This document shows positions 46,750-55,902 of a stretch of DNA of 64,000 nt, one piece after another. Made by a program: the position numbers and the translations under genes. Numbering within the stretch: the first letter of the stretch is position 1; each line of letters starts with the position of its first letter. The notes below the pieces were generated by a model. That model searched no databases, was not told where the DNA came from, and was given only the letters and a program-made list of their open reading frames with translations. This DNA is from Rheinheimera faecalis (lineage in GTDB: Bacteria > Pseudomonadota > Gammaproteobacteria > Enterobacterales > Alteromonadaceae): positions 1 to 64,000 of the forward strand of contig NZ_JAJOYT010000013.1 in NCBI RefSeq assembly GCF_021290965.1. Reading direction: 5' to 3'.

Positions 46750-46752
46750 AGT

Positions 46753-46953
46753 TTAATCTTTGCGGCTTTTATTTCGTAAAGCCAATGGGTCGGCATCAAG
46801 ACCAAAGCCCAGCAAAGGCAAGAGTTCTGGTATTTCATCTTCCGGTATGCCTACCTTGTGAAAATGCTTCACCACATACTGCACATCATGGCCTTGTTCT
46901 TTGAATTGTTGTGCAGTTTTTAAATGCACAGTTCGCATAAAGTTAGATGTCAT
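46753..46953 (-). CDS. small hypothetical protein, 66 aa
   Basis: A 66-residue protein beginning MTSNFMRTVHLKTAQQFKEQ, with HDVQYVVKHFHKVGIPEDEIPELLPLLGFGLD and a basic tail. GGGAG precedes the ATG at 46953 by nine bases; the frame is open to 47013. It is probably helical and cytoplasmic. Family not recognised. Confidence 0.6.
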   Translation of the reverse strand: MTSNFMRTVHLKTAQQFKEQGHDVQYVVKHFHKVGIPEDEIPELLPLLGFGLDADPLALRNKSRKD

Positions 46954-47072
46954 GACAGTCACTCCCTGAAGAAAAGCGAACGTCATAGTGGTGAAATATT
47001 CAGCAGCAGGCAAGTGATTTTCGACGAAAATTTAAACAATTTTTTCGAATAAAATTAAACTGGAATACAAAC

Positions 47073-47111
47073 AAAAACTTAACGGCAAAGGCACCTATCT
47101 GCGCCTTTGCC
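47073..47111 (-). terminator. terminator of the DUF4382-like lipoprotein gene
   Basis: On the minus strand GGCAAAGGC pairs with GCCTTTGCC around a ten-base loop, and GTTAAGTTTTTG follows. Confidence 0.65.
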
Positions 47112-47125
47112 TGATGGTGACAAGA

Positions 47126-48094
47126 TCAAAAATCAAGCTGAACCGGTGTGGCAGAACTGGTAACAGTCAGATTTTTGCCCTGCAAAAATACAACTTCATC
47201 ATTTTGCTCAGGTTCGTCGTTCAGCTGGCAAGTAAGAGCAGCCGTATAATTTCCGGCATCAATAAAGCCTAACTCATAGCTGTAGCTGGATGCACCGTCA
47301 AACAACACCGGAGCGCTGGCATAAGGTAATACAGTTTCAGCACCACCGTAGTCAGCTAGTGTACTCAGATCTAAATCTGATCCAGGATACAAATACACAG
47401 CTGCAACTGGCTGATTTTGATCGGCAGGAGCTACAGTACAGTTATTAGCTAATAAAAAGGCTTCACTGACAGTTCCCTCCAGATGACCAATTTCACTGGT
47501 ATTCACCAAACGTAAACCTGTAGGTTTTAGCAGGTATTTTTGTGGGTTAGACAGAACCATGGCTTTACGTAAATCAAACTCCAGAGTGTAACTAAAGGTG
47601 CCACCTGCAGATAAAGTGACCCCGTTCAGACGAAGTTGGTTTGACGGCACTTCCAGTGGATATTGAGTACCGTCCGTCAGTTGGATATAACTGCCAGGCA
47701 CAATATTCAGGCGCATTTGACCGTAGTTACCTGCTGGTACTGTGGCTTGCGAAATCAAAGCCAAAGAACTGGCGCCAGGTAAAGTTAACAGGTCTACCCC
47801 TATGCTATTTGCCACGACTGCGCCGTTATTATCGCGGCACTCAGTGTTATTGTTTGCTGCCACAGGTTCCAAACCCGGAGTAAAAGTCTGATTCCCCAAA
47901 CCATTTCCTACCAGTTCAACCGAACCAAAACACAACATCACTTTATCTACACCATCTACTGGTGCATCACTGACTGCCAGACTAAAACTGGCACTTTGAT
48001 CAACCTCTTCTGAGGAACTGCCCCCACATGCAGCCAGAGTGGCTGACAAGGCGCTGACCAATACCAAAGTACGCCATTGTTTCGTATTATTCAT
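47126..48094 (-). CDS. DUF4382-like lipoprotein
   Basis: A 322-residue lipoprotein (lipobox LAAC, then GGSSSEEVDQ). The mature chain begins with the DUF4382 signature: FSLAVSDAPVDGVDKVMLCFGSVELVG, followed by LLTLPGASSLALISQATVPAGNYGQMRL. A beta-rich carboxypeptidase-regulatory-like fold is likely. AGGAG precedes the ATG by eight bases. Function unknown; cell-surface location expected. Confidence 0.85.
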   Translation of the reverse strand: MNNTKQWRTLVLVSALSATLAACGGSSSEEVDQSASFSLAVSDAPVDGVDKVMLCFGSVELVGNGLGNQTFTPGLEPVAANNNTECRDNNGAVVANSIGVDLLTLPGASSLALISQATVPAGNYGQMRLNIVPGSYIQLTDGTQYPLEVPSNQLRLNGVTLSAGGTFSYTLEFDLRKAMVLSNPQKYLLKPTGLRLVNTSEIGHLEGTVSEAFLLANNCTVAPADQNQPVAAVYLYPGSDLDLSTLADYGGAETVLPYASAPVLFDGASSYSYELGFIDAGNYTAALTCQLNDEPEQNDEVVFLQGKNLTVTSSATPVQLDF

Positions 48095-48180
48095 CTGCTC
48101 TACTCCTGATAGCCGGGATAACTCCCATTCAACTCAGCAGTTATAAAGCAATGAAACTGAATTTATGCTGAAACCCTAAT

Positions 48181-49005
48181 TTAGGGATTCTGTAATAAAA
48201 ACTTGCGCTGTAGCAGACGATCCAACCATTTTTGTGGTAATAATCTTGCCAGCAAAGGCAAAGTGACAGCGCCATGCCCTATACCCACCACACCGCTGCA
48301 ATCGGCTTTATTCAGCTCTAGTACTAAACTGTTGGCAAAACTTTCTGCCGATGTAGGTTGGTTTTGACTGGCATTAGCGCGCAGCATCACACCTTCACGC
48401 ATGGACCACCAGAGAGAGTCAGGTTTTAACAACTGCTCTGCTTCCTGTTTAGCCCGGCTGGCAAAGCCTGTATTTATAGCACCTGGCTGCACAGTCAAGA
48501 CTCGCACACCCAAAGGTGCAAGTTCCATCCGCAGCGCATCAGACAAACTATGCAAAGCCGCTTTGGATGCACAATAGACTCCGGCAAAAGGTGTAGTTAA
48601 CACGCCTGATACGCTGCCTATATTGACGATCAGCCCTTTGCTTTGTAACAACAAAGGCAAACAAGCCTGAGTTAAATCCATCACCGCAAATACGTTGACT
48701 TCAAACTGCGCTCGTAAGCCTTCAGCCCCGGCATCCAGCACCGGGCCCATAGCGCCAAAACCAGCATTATTCACCAGAATATCTAAACGCCCTGCCTGTT
48801 GTTGCAGCTGTAATACAGCTTGTTTCACTGAATCGGGATTGGTCATTTCCAGCGCTATAGTCTCCAAGCCCAACTGCTGCAGTTGTGCTAAATCAGCCTC
48901 TTTTCGCGCTGTGGCAAAGACTCTGTAGCCTTGCTGTTTTGCTGCTAACGCCAAGGCTTTGCCTATGCCGCTGGAGCAGCCTGTGATCAGTATGGTTTTG
49001 CTCAT
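48181..49005 (-). CDS. short-chain dehydrogenase/reductase (SDR)
   Basis: A 274-residue classical SDR: nucleotide site TGCSSGIGKA near the N-terminus, NNAG (about 82), and the active-site YCASK (Tyr about 155) with a Ser in NIGSVSG. The substrate is not identifiable. Its ATG overlaps the stop of the methionine aminopeptidase gene as ATGA, so its translation is coupled to that gene. It is the third gene of the ParD-like/Map/SDR unit. Confidence 0.9.
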   Translation of the reverse strand: MSKTILITGCSSGIGKALALAAKQQGYRVFATARKEADLAQLQQLGLETIALEMTNPDSVKQAVLQLQQQAGRLDILVNNAGFGAMGPVLDAGAEGLRAQFEVNVFAVMDLTQACLPLLLQSKGLIVNIGSVSGVLTTPFAGVYCASKAALHSLSDALRMELAPLGVRVLTVQPGAINTGFASRAKQEAEQLLKPDSLWWSMREGVMLRANASQNQPTSAESFANSLVLELNKADCSGVVGIGHGAVTLPLLARLLPQKWLDRLLQRKFLLQNP

Positions 49006-49796
49006 AGTTGGCCAACCTGTACTAAATGTTGCTCTTCAGGTCGCAAGGTCAACACCAGAAAACCAGTGTCTGTGACAGCCACTGTATGTTCCCACTGGGC
49101 TGATAACTTTTTATCCTTCGTCACCACAGTCCAGCCATCAGATTTTTGTTTTACACGCCGATCCCCCTGATTGATCATTGGCTCTATGGTGAACACCATG
49201 CCGGGTTTGAGCGTTAAACCAGTGCCAGCTTTGCCATAATGTAAAATTTGTGGCTCTTCATGCATTTGCCGGCCTATGCCATGGCCACAGTATTCGCGTA
49301 CCACCGAATAACCGTGCTTCTCAGCGTATTGCTGCACAGCGGCGGCTATATCACCTAAACGAGCTCCGGGTTTGACCTGATAAATGCCCTGCCATAGCGC
49401 CTGATAAGTTACATCCACCAAACGTTGTGCCAAAGGATTGACCTTACCAACACAATACATTTTGCTGGAGTCGGCAATGAAGCCGTCTTTTTCCAGTGTA
49501 ATGTCCAGATTGACAATATCGCCTTCTTTTAAAATATCAGTTTGTCTTGGCATACCATGGCAAACCACCTCATTGATGGAGCTATTCAGCACATACTGAT
49601 AATCGTATTGACCTTTGCTGGCAGGACGTGACCCTAGCGGTCCACGGATAAAGTCTTCCACTGCATCGTTAATCTGCATAGTGCTGATACCGGGTTTTAC
49701 CAGCTCATCCAACATCAGAAAAACCTGTGCCAGTAACTGTCCGGCTTTATGTTGGACCTCTAGTTCAGCCTGGGTTTTCAGATGGATCGAGTTCAT
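49002..49796 (-). CDS. map: type I methionine aminopeptidase
   Basis: A 264-residue enzyme that removes the initiator Met from new proteins. The metal ligands align with E. coli Map: Asp in NLDITL, Asp in FIADSSK, His in YCGHGIGR, Glu in TIEPM and Glu in SAQWEHT; the substrate-contact His is in VCHGMP. It therefore looks active. It overlaps the ParD-like gene by 32 bases and the SDR gene by four, so all three are tightly coupled. It may be a second Map rather than the housekeeping copy, which usually lies near rpsB. Confidence 0.93.
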   Translation of the reverse strand: MNSIHLKTQAELEVQHKAGQLLAQVFLMLDELVKPGISTMQINDAVEDFIRGPLGSRPASKGQYDYQYVLNSSINEVVCHGMPRQTDILKEGDIVNLDITLEKDGFIADSSKMYCVGKVNPLAQRLVDVTYQALWQGIYQVKPGARLGDIAAAVQQYAEKHGYSVVREYCGHGIGRQMHEEPQILHYGKAGTGLTLKPGMVFTIEPMINQGDRRVKQKSDGWTVVTKDKKLSAQWEHTVAVTDTGFLVLTLRPEEQHLVQVGQL

Positions 49797-49995
49797 TCAG
49801 CAAGTCCTGCAAAGTAGTTGATTTGTTTTTCAGTAATTTACGACACAATTCCTGGTAACTAAGCTGTGGGTTCAACTCAGCCAGCATGCCCACCCGGATC
49901 CAAAATTCAGCCTGAGCGTTAATAGAACGCGCCATCACTCTGCTGGCTTCCCGCAGGTCGTCATGCAGGTCGTCCGATATTTTCACTATGCCCAT
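49765..49995 (-). CDS. ParD-like ribbon-helix-helix protein
   Basis: A 76-residue protein beginning MGIVKISDDLHDDLREASRVMARSINAQAEFWIRVGMLAE, a ribbon-helix-helix pattern like the ParD-like antitoxin family. No RelE/ParE-type toxin is beside it; instead it overlaps the methionine aminopeptidase gene by 32 bases. A 17-base palindrome lies 11 bases before its start and is a plausible operator for autorepression. The absence of a toxin suggests a plain regulator or an unusual pairing with Map. Confidence 0.8.
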   Translation of the reverse strand: MGIVKISDDLHDDLREASRVMARSINAQAEFWIRVGMLAELNPQLSYQELCRKLLKNKSTTLQDLLNELDPSENPG

Positions 49996-50006
49996 AGATA
50001 CACTTT

Positions 50007-50023
50007 ATATACGTTTCGTATAT
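50007..50023. promoter_or_regulatory. 17-bp palindrome, probable operator of the ParD-like/Map/SDR operon
   Basis: ATATACG-TTT-CGTATAT is a perfect inverted repeat centred about 20 bases before the ATG of the ParD-like gene. Ribbon-helix-helix repressors commonly bind such repeats over their own promoters. Confidence 0.65.
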
Positions 50024-50170
50024 TCATTGTATAAAAACAATCCGCTTAATGCACTTAAAAAACACGGAAAAACTGGTTATGGTATGACATAGAACAATAA
50101 ACCCCCTGTAACAGTGGGTTATAGTTCATTATCAGCAATTGGGTTTGGAACAGATACTGAGAACTTATGC

Positions 50171-51385
50171 ATGAGCTTATTTAACGATATCTACAGTGCA
50201 GTCGAACGGCAGTTTTTCTACAGCCTGACATTAAAAATTGTCGGCAATATCGGCTTTTTAACGCTGATTTTCTGGTTGGCGATGTTTGCAGCTTATCCTG
50301 CCGAAGGTGGCGCAGGTCATAGCTGGTGGTGGATTTTAGTACTTGGCACCGGCGCTTTTGTTTTTACCATCGGCTATCTGATGCATTTAATAGTGCGCCC
50401 GGTTAAAGCTCTGGTCGATGCTCTGCAACAAGCTAATCAAACAGGCAGCGACTTAAAAACCCGCTTACCGGCTTTTACTTTTGATGAATTCCGCACTTTA
50501 TCTGAGCAATACAACTTATTTGTCGACCAGTTATCCGGCATGTTACGTGGGATTCACCAGCAGGCCTCCAGCAATTTTGATGTCAATCAGCAAGTAGCAG
50601 AAGCAGTGCACAGCACCAGACGCCAGTTGCAGGGGGCAGAGCAAAGTAGCCAACAAATCCGGGCACAAAGTGACCAGTCCTTACAGCGTTTAGCTGAAAT
50701 AGTGCAAAGCAACGATCAGGTGATAGTGGTCGCCAGCAGCACAGTGCATAACGCGAAAACAGCCAGTACCCAGCTTGATCAGCTCACAACCCAACTGCAT
50801 AAAATTGAACAGCTGTTAGCCAACTTTGGTGGCACTGTCACAGGCCTGCAGAAAAACGCTGAAAACGTGCGGCAGATTTTATTGATGGTGGAAAACTTCT
50901 CCGATCAAACCAACCTGTTGGCACTGAATGCGGCAATAGAAGCAGCACGGGCTGGCGAAGCTGGCCGTGGTTTTGCTGTGGTGGCAGACGAAGTCCGCAC
51001 TCTGGCGGCTAAGGTCAATAGCGCCACAGGCCAGATCTCAGGTTTTCTGAATGAGATGGATGTATTGGTGCGTGATACCAAGAATGAATCGGAGCAACTG
51101 CAACAACAAGCAGGCGCCGCTCAGCAGCAAATACAACAAACCAGTGGCGACTTTAGTCAATTGGAACAGCAACTGAAAAATGCCCAGCAACAGCTGAACC
51201 ATATCCAGCAACATGTGCAGCAACTGGCGCATAGCTCAGAGCAAAACCATCACCACCTGACTGAAATAGAACAAGGTACCAACCTGGCTTATCAACAAAT
51301 GGCCGCTATTGATCAGGCCACGGAGCAGTTGCTGTCCGGTACTCAACGCACCCAACAGCAGCTGCAACCTTTTTCAGCAGCTTAA
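50171..51385 (+). CDS. methyl-accepting chemotaxis-type protein with minimal sensor region
   Basis: A 404-residue protein with two membrane helices (about residues 22-42 and 53-75) and only about ten residues between them, then a HAMP-like segment ([13 protein letters not shown]) and an MCP signalling domain with tip [21 protein letters not shown]. Without a periplasmic domain it probably senses membrane state or an internal signal. I chose the ATG at 50171; the frame is open to a GTG at 50114. No clear Shine-Dalgarno. It ends tail-to-tail with the NhaR-like gene, sharing TTAA. Confidence 0.82.
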   Translation: MSLFNDIYSAVERQFFYSLTLKIVGNIGFLTLIFWLAMFAAYPAEGGAGHSWWWILVLGTGAFVFTIGYLMHLIVRPVKALVDALQQANQTGSDLKTRLPAFTFDEFRTLSEQYNLFVDQLSGMLRGIHQQASSNFDVNQQVAEAVHSTRRQLQGAEQSSQQIRAQSDQSLQRLAEIVQSNDQVIVVASSTVHNAKTASTQLDQLTTQLHKIEQLLANFGGTVTGLQKNAENVRQILLMVENFSDQTNLLALNAAIEAARAGEAGRGFAVVADEVRTLAAKVNSATGQISGFLNEMDVLVRDTKNESEQLQQQAGAAQQQIQQTSGDFSQLEQQLKNAQQQLNHIQQHVQQLAHSSEQNHHHLTEIEQGTNLAYQQMAAIDQATEQLLSGTQRTQQQLQPFSAA

Positions 51386-52293
51386 CCAGCCACTCTCTTA
51401 TCACTTGTCCGGCTATCCTGTTGCAGCGCTTTGACCAGCTGCAACACGGCCGGGTGAGTCAGTTTACGCTCAGGTGATATGGCATAAAAACGTTCGGTCA
51501 CCCTGTGGATCACCCCTACTTTTAATAAGCGATAGTTGGTTAATAGCTGAGTTTCCAGCAATAAAGGTGCAGCAAAAGCTCCCAGGCCTTGCTGAGCAAA
51601 AGCCTGCATTAACGCGCTGTCATCAAATTCGGCCACTACATCCGGCTGAACTTCCACTTCATTAAACCAGCCCATCAACTGCTGACGAATAATGGACTTT
51701 TTACCTTGTAATAAGAAAGGCTTGTCGTGTAACGAACGTGGAAAATCTGCGCTGAGCTGCTCTGCCAAAGCTTCACAGGCATACACAGCCATAGGAGACT
51801 CAGTAACTAAATGGCTGTAGGCTTTGACATGACTGCCAGGCTGAATAGGTTGATCCGATAACACCATGTCCAGTTTATTGATGGCGAGTTCAGACAAAAG
51901 CCCGGCCTGCTCGCCTTCACGGCAAATCAGTTTAATAGGCAGCTGCAAAATAGGTTTTAGCATTTCATAAACAAATGCCTTCGGCAAAACGTCAGTAATA
52001 CCGACACTAAAACTTTGCCAACTGCTGTGCTGGCGAGTCAGTACAGCTTTGAGCTCATCTCCCAGCTGAAAGATATCAGCAGCGTAACGCTGCACCACCA
52101 CACCCAATTCCGTAGGAACCAGTCGTTTGCCCACCCTGGAAAACAAAGCTGTGCCAATACCATGCTCAAAGGCGCTGATTTGGCCACTGATGGTTTGTGG
52201 TGTGATATGCAACAGCTCACTGACACGGGCAATACTGCCATGCTCAGCCACCAGATAAAAATAATAGAGTTGGTTGTAATTTACCGGAGTCAT
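51382..52293 (-). CDS. LysR-family regulator, NhaR-like
   Basis: A 303-residue LysR protein. The N-terminus [39 protein letters not shown], with Gln-Thr in the recognition helix, and [16 protein letters not shown] are typical of NhaR, the activator of the Na+/H+ antiporter NhaA. No nhaA gene is beside it here, so its target must be elsewhere or different. Its stop shares TTAA with the stop of the convergent MCP-type gene. Confidence 0.85.
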   Translation of the reverse strand: MTPVNYNQLYYFYLVAEHGSIARVSELLHITPQTISGQISAFEHGIGTALFSRVGKRLVPTELGVVVQRYAADIFQLGDELKAVLTRQHSSWQSFSVGITDVLPKAFVYEMLKPILQLPIKLICREGEQAGLLSELAINKLDMVLSDQPIQPGSHVKAYSHLVTESPMAVYACEALAEQLSADFPRSLHDKPFLLQGKKSIIRQQLMGWFNEVEVQPDVVAEFDDSALMQAFAQQGLGAFAAPLLLETQLLTNYRLLKVGVIHRVTERFYAISPERKLTHPAVLQLVKALQQDSRTSDKRVAG

Positions 52294-52371
52294 ATGAATT
52301 CAATTATTTACGAACATATAGGAAGTTATATTCGATTTTTACTGACAAAGTAAAGAGCGTATAAAGATAGC

Positions 52372-52466
52372 TGTTGTGAGGTTCCTGCAGAATTTCATAG
52401 ACAGTTTAACCCATAGGCTCATCCGCGCCTTTTGCCCCTTGTTTTTGTTAGCAAGGGGCTTTTTTA
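52372..52466 (+). ncRNA. candidate small RNA upstream of the DUF4144-like gene
   Basis: The span from just after a TATAAA box (52360-52365) to the orphan terminator has no credible gene; the only frame (52376-52558) runs through the terminator and has no ribosome site. The -35 match is weak. This is an inference from a terminator without a gene. Confidence 0.3.
52434..52466 (+). terminator. orphan rho-independent terminator (possible small RNA end)
   Basis: GCCCCTTG (52434-52441)/CAAGGGGC (52452-52459) with a ten-base loop, followed by TTTTTTT. No annotated plus-strand gene lies upstream: the NhaR-like gene runs the other way from 52293. A TATAAA at 52360-52365 could start a transcript of about 90 bases ending here. 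Confidence 0.7.
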
Positions 52467-52567
52467 TGTCCAAAACAAAGCTACAGCTTTATTGGCTCGC
52501 ATCATCTCTATGCTGCAAGTCCAGTGATTTTGCGGATACAATGGCGCAAACGAGTTAAAGAGTGCTG

Positions 52568-52906
52568 ATGATGATTCACTACCCCGCCATTTTTAAGTTC
52601 GCAGGTCAGGATGAACTGATCTATATCGCCACACAGAGCAGTTTTGAGCAGCAGTATCAGCTGCAACAGCCCTATTTCACACCTGAGGATCTGCTGATTG
52701 ATGCGACTGGGCAAGCTTATCTGCTACATCAGTTCACACAACACAGCAGTTCTTTGCCCGCATTAGCCAAGCGGTTTGAACAGCCTGAATTGACGGCTTT
52801 GGTGCAAGCGCATTTTTTTGCTTTAGCTCAAAGTTGTGTTGTAAAAATTCAAGCGCCTTCGATCACTGCTTTATTTGAGCTTTTGGTCGATACTGACAAC
52901 GAATAA
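52568..52906 (+). CDS. small protein, DUF4144-like
   Basis: A 112-residue cytoplasmic protein beginning MMIHYPAIFKFAGQDELIYIA, with FTPEDLLIDATGQAYLL and a terminal ITALFELLVDTDNE. The pattern resembles DUF4144 proteins of Vibrio and Shewanella, an assignment from memory. The frame is open from a GTG at 52562; the ATG at 52568 follows AAAGAG. Function unknown. Confidence 0.6.
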   Translation: MMIHYPAIFKFAGQDELIYIATQSSFEQQYQLQQPYFTPEDLLIDATGQAYLLHQFTQHSSSLPALAKRFEQPELTALVQAHFFALAQSCVVKIQAPSITALFELLVDTDNE

Positions 52907-52980
52907 AATTTCATACCGCAACTTGCTCAGCAGATCATTGCTGTTTAAAGTGGTGTTTTTTCTAAGGCAGAGGACAAAAA

Positions 52981-53283
52981 ATGGCTGTTGAATTATTAGT
53001 AGGTCTGGAGGTCAGCAATCCACAACTTTATGCCGAATATCGCCGTTTAATGACGCCTCTATTGCATCAGCATCAGGGGGATTTTGGTTGTGATTTTATG
53101 GTGCAACATAGCCTGAAACCTGCAGATACGGCAATCAACAGAGTCTTCACCATTTATTTTGCCAGCCAACAACTGATGGACAGTTTTTTTAGCCATCCGG
53201 ATTATCTGGCGATACGGCAACAGTATTTTGAACCTGCGGTTGCCGCTTCCCATATTCTGGCCAGTTATCAAAAAGCGGACTAG
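52981..53283 (+). CDS. small DUF1330-like protein
   Basis: A 100-residue protein with a dimeric alpha-beta-barrel pattern: VELLVGLEVSNPQLYAEYRRLMTPLL, GGDFGCDFMV-like strand, then FTIYFASQQLMDSFFSHPDYLAIRQQYF, as in DUF1330 and related stress-response proteins. AGAGG precedes the ATG by eight bases. Its stop overlaps the stop of the convergent kinase gene by four bases. Function unknown. Confidence 0.7.
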   Translation: MAVELLVGLEVSNPQLYAEYRRLMTPLLHQHQGDFGCDFMVQHSLKPADTAINRVFTIYFASQQLMDSFFSHPDYLAIRQQYFEPAVAASHILASYQKAD

Positions 53284-54857
53284 AGGCTTTCAACAACCGG
53301 AAAGTCACAATAAAACACAGTGCCTTGTCCGGGCACTGAGTGAAAGCCTATGCTGCCCCCCATAGATTCAATAATGGCTTTACTGATCGCAAGCCCCAGA
53401 CCTGTGCCGGATTTGGCTTTGGAATCAGAGCCATCAGCCTGGGCAAAACGCTGGAAGATTTTTTCCTGAAAATGCAGCGGTATGCCCTCGCCTTTGTCTT
53501 CCACCTGAATGCGAATCTTGCCATCAAGCTGAGCATAACTCAGCACTACCTCTGCACCGGCTTTTGAGTATTTTATAGCGTTGGACAATAAATTGCTCAG
53601 CACCTGCTGCAATCTGTGGCTATCAAGTTGCATCCTCACAGATTCGTTGTTGGGCGCACAAAGTTGCACAGCATACTTGTCAGCGTAGGGTTGATTCTGT
53701 GCAACAGCTTGCTGACATTCCACAGCTAAATCACAAGGTTGCAGATAAAAGTCCATTTTCCCTGCGCTTAGTTTTTCCATATCCAATAAATCATTGACCA
53801 GCAGTTGCAGCCTTTTGCTGTTTTGGCTGGCCACTTTGAGCATCGCCAAAGCTTTTTCAGGAATAGGCCCTAATACCTGATTAATGACTAAATCCAATCC
53901 GCCACTAATAGCGGTTATAGGGGTTCGTAGTTCATGACTGACTGTCGAGATAAAATCAGTTTTCATCTGCTCCAGCTGTTTTTGCTCACTGATATCATGC
54001 ATCAAAACTAAAGCACCAAGCAGTTGACCGGAGCGCGCTTTGAGCTGCTCACCACGACAACGCACCCAGCGCGGAGGCTGGTTTTTACTTTTAATACAAA
54101 TATCCTGACTGACCACAGTTTCGCCGTGAAAAGCTCTGAGCAAAGGAATTCGCTCAACCGGTAATACGGTATGACCATCCTCTTCGTACAAATCGTAATG
54201 ATGGCTCCATAATTCAGCGTCGCAATGACGCACATCGACACCGTGCCAGTCACGCGCGACTTTGTTAAATTGCTCCAGTTGCCCTTCACTGTCACAGGCC
54301 ACCAGCGCATCAGGAATGGAATCGAGCAACAAATCCAGTAGTTGCAGCTTATGTTCAGTTTGCAGTTTGCGTTTGTGTTCGTTGAGTCTTTCCATCACCA
54401 TCACTGCAAGCTTGCGCAGTATAGTTTTGTCTTGCTCTGTCATCTGCCTCGGTACACGGTCAATAATGCACAAAGTACCTAAAGCATAACCCTGCTCATT
54501 GATCAGCGGACAACCGGCATAAAAACGAATATTTGGAATAGTACAGACCAGAGGGTTACCTGAAAAACGTTCGTCTTGTAATGCGTCTTCAACGATAAAA
54601 ATATCTGGCTGCAAAATAGCATGAGCACAAAACGCCAGTTTACGGTCTGTCTGGCACACATCCAGCCCTTGCCTGCTTTTAAACCATTGCCGCTGTTCGT
54701 CTATTAACGACACCAAGACTATGGGCACCTGAAATATGCTGGCAGCTAGAGACGTTACCGCATCAAATGTACTGTCAGGTTCAGTGTCAAGGATTTGTAA
54801 TTTCAGCAGCGCTTTTAATCTGTCTTGTTCATTCTGGGGAACTGCAGCAACCTGCAT
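53280..54857 (-). CDS. GAF-PAS sensor histidine kinase
   Basis: A 525-residue soluble kinase: GAF domain about 10-165 (LKLQILDTEPDSTFDAVTSLA start, CAHAILQPDIFIVEDALQD, GCPLINEQGYALGTLCIID), PAS domain about 185-300, HisKA with SHELRTPITAISGGLDLV (His about 320) and an HATPase with N box LLSNAIKYSK, EDKGEGI and GTGLGLAISK. It has no receiver domain and no membrane helices, so it senses an internal signal. AAGGAG precedes the ATG at 54857. No response regulator is beside it. Confidence 0.9.
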   Translation of the reverse strand: MQVAAVPQNEQDRLKALLKLQILDTEPDSTFDAVTSLAASIFQVPIVLVSLIDEQRQWFKSRQGLDVCQTDRKLAFCAHAILQPDIFIVEDALQDERFSGNPLVCTIPNIRFYAGCPLINEQGYALGTLCIIDRVPRQMTEQDKTILRKLAVMVMERLNEHKRKLQTEHKLQLLDLLLDSIPDALVACDSEGQLEQFNKVARDWHGVDVRHCDAELWSHHYDLYEEDGHTVLPVERIPLLRAFHGETVVSQDICIKSKNQPPRWVRCRGEQLKARSGQLLGALVLMHDISEQKQLEQMKTDFISTVSHELRTPITAISGGLDLVINQVLGPIPEKALAMLKVASQNSKRLQLLVNDLLDMEKLSAGKMDFYLQPCDLAVECQQAVAQNQPYADKYAVQLCAPNNESVRMQLDSHRLQQVLSNLLSNAIKYSKAGAEVVLSYAQLDGKIRIQVEDKGEGIPLHFQEKIFQRFAQADGSDSKAKSGTGLGLAISKAIIESMGGSIGFHSVPGQGTVFYCDFPVVESL

Positions 54858-54917
54858 ACGTGCACTCCTTATGCGGCAACACATTCTTTAGCTAAAACAT
54901 ACCATAGAATAATTAAC

Positions 54918-55283
54918 TCAGCCTTGATGGTCCTGTTTTTTTGTACCTGATAACAGCGATTGTAGATCATCCGGCACAGGCAGAGGTTGCAACACCGGGT
55001 AACGACTGGACCCTGGGTTACCCAGAGGCAAACGTCCGGTTAAGTGCCCGACAGGGGTCAGTAATAAGCGCAATAGCTGACCACGAATTTCAGTCCAGTT
55101 GGACTGATCAGCTGCAAGTTTTAGCATCAGCCAGTGACTTTGCATATGTAGGATAAACAACTGTTGTCCCAGAATATGCGCACGCTCTAAATGCGACCAG
55201 GCTTCTGACCAGTTTTGCTGATAGCGTGCCTGTAAAGCTTGTTTTACTTCAGCATGAAAAGCCTGTTCTACTGCTGATGGCAT
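54918..55283 (-). CDS. DUF3703-like protein
   Basis: A 121-residue protein with HAEVKQALQARYQQNWSEAWSHLERAHILGQ, a helical pair, then HMQSHWLMLKLAADQ and VGHLTGRLPLGNPGSSR. The His-containing helices and GHLTGRLPLGNPG pattern match DUF3703 proteins, which often neighbour heavy-metal resistance genes. The adjacent copper genes fit. It is divergent from them. Function unknown. Confidence 0.8.
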   Translation of the reverse strand: MPSAVEQAFHAEVKQALQARYQQNWSEAWSHLERAHILGQQLFILHMQSHWLMLKLAADQSNWTEIRGQLLRLLLTPVGHLTGRLPLGNPGSSRYPVLQPLPVPDDLQSLLSGTKKQDHQG

Positions 55284-55449
55284 CTTTATAAAGTTCCGGT
55301 ATAGGTAATTATCCTTACAATGACGCGGCTTTGTTGCTCAGTCAAGGTTTTGCACTGATCTCTAAAACCAGCCTTTATCTTGAGTTTTTTAATGCTTTGT
55401 ATTAGGGTAGCGCCAATACTTCGTTGGACAACATAGCAAGCAAAACAGC

Positions 55450-55902
55450 ATGAACAGAAATCGGGGTCAGGTATCCTGGGTTAGTTTACTAATGCTTATC
55501 AGCTTACTCCTGTTTAAAGGAGTGGCAGCTGCCGCTATGTTATGTTGTGGCCCGGAGCACACAGCTCATTCAGAACATTCCTCAGTTCAATCTAAGCCCT
55601 CAGTGATGGATCACAGCATGATGAGCGGGCATAGTCACCACAACGCAGAATTGCCTGCTCAAGCCAGCGACATGTCGGAGCATCAGCAGATGATGGTGGA
55701 TGATTCAGTAAATCAGTTAATGAATGACCACGCATCTTCTTGTTCAGGCTGTGCTGTCAGTTGTGCCGCTGCAGTGCTGATGGTCAATCCATCGGATTTT
55801 ATACCTGAGCCACCACAAAACGAACGTATCTTGAGTTTAACTTCTTCAGTTTTCCCTTTGACCCTTGCAAGTCTGGAACGCCCTCCCCGTTTGTACAGCT
55901 GA
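55450..55902 (+). CDS. exported Cys/His/Met-rich protein, probable copper-binding (DUF2946/CopL-like)
   Basis: A 150-residue protein with an N-terminal hydrophobic segment (about residues 10-30), then LCCGPEHTAHSEHSS, MDHSMMSGHSHHN and SCSGCAVSCAA motifs that would bind copper, and a C-terminal LERPPRLYS. The last motif and the Cys/His pattern resemble small proteins of copper clusters. No clear Shine-Dalgarno. It precedes the His/Met repeat protein by 83 bases and probably shares its control. Confidence 0.65.
   Translation: MNRNRGQVSWVSLLMLISLLLFKGVAAAAMLCCGPEHTAHSEHSSVQSKPSVMDHSMMSGHSHHNAELPAQASDMSEHQQMMVDDSVNQLMNDHASSCSGCAVSCAAAVLMVNPSDFIPEPPQNERILSLTSSVFPLTLASLERPPRLYS

Noticed and set aside
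49765-49995. Classical type II toxin-antitoxin locus
   Set aside because: Only the ParD-like half is present; the neighbour is a complete methionine aminopeptidase, not a RelE/ParE-type toxin.
52376-52558. 60-codon frame before the DUF4144-like gene
   Set aside because: It runs through a strong terminator hairpin and has no ribosome site.
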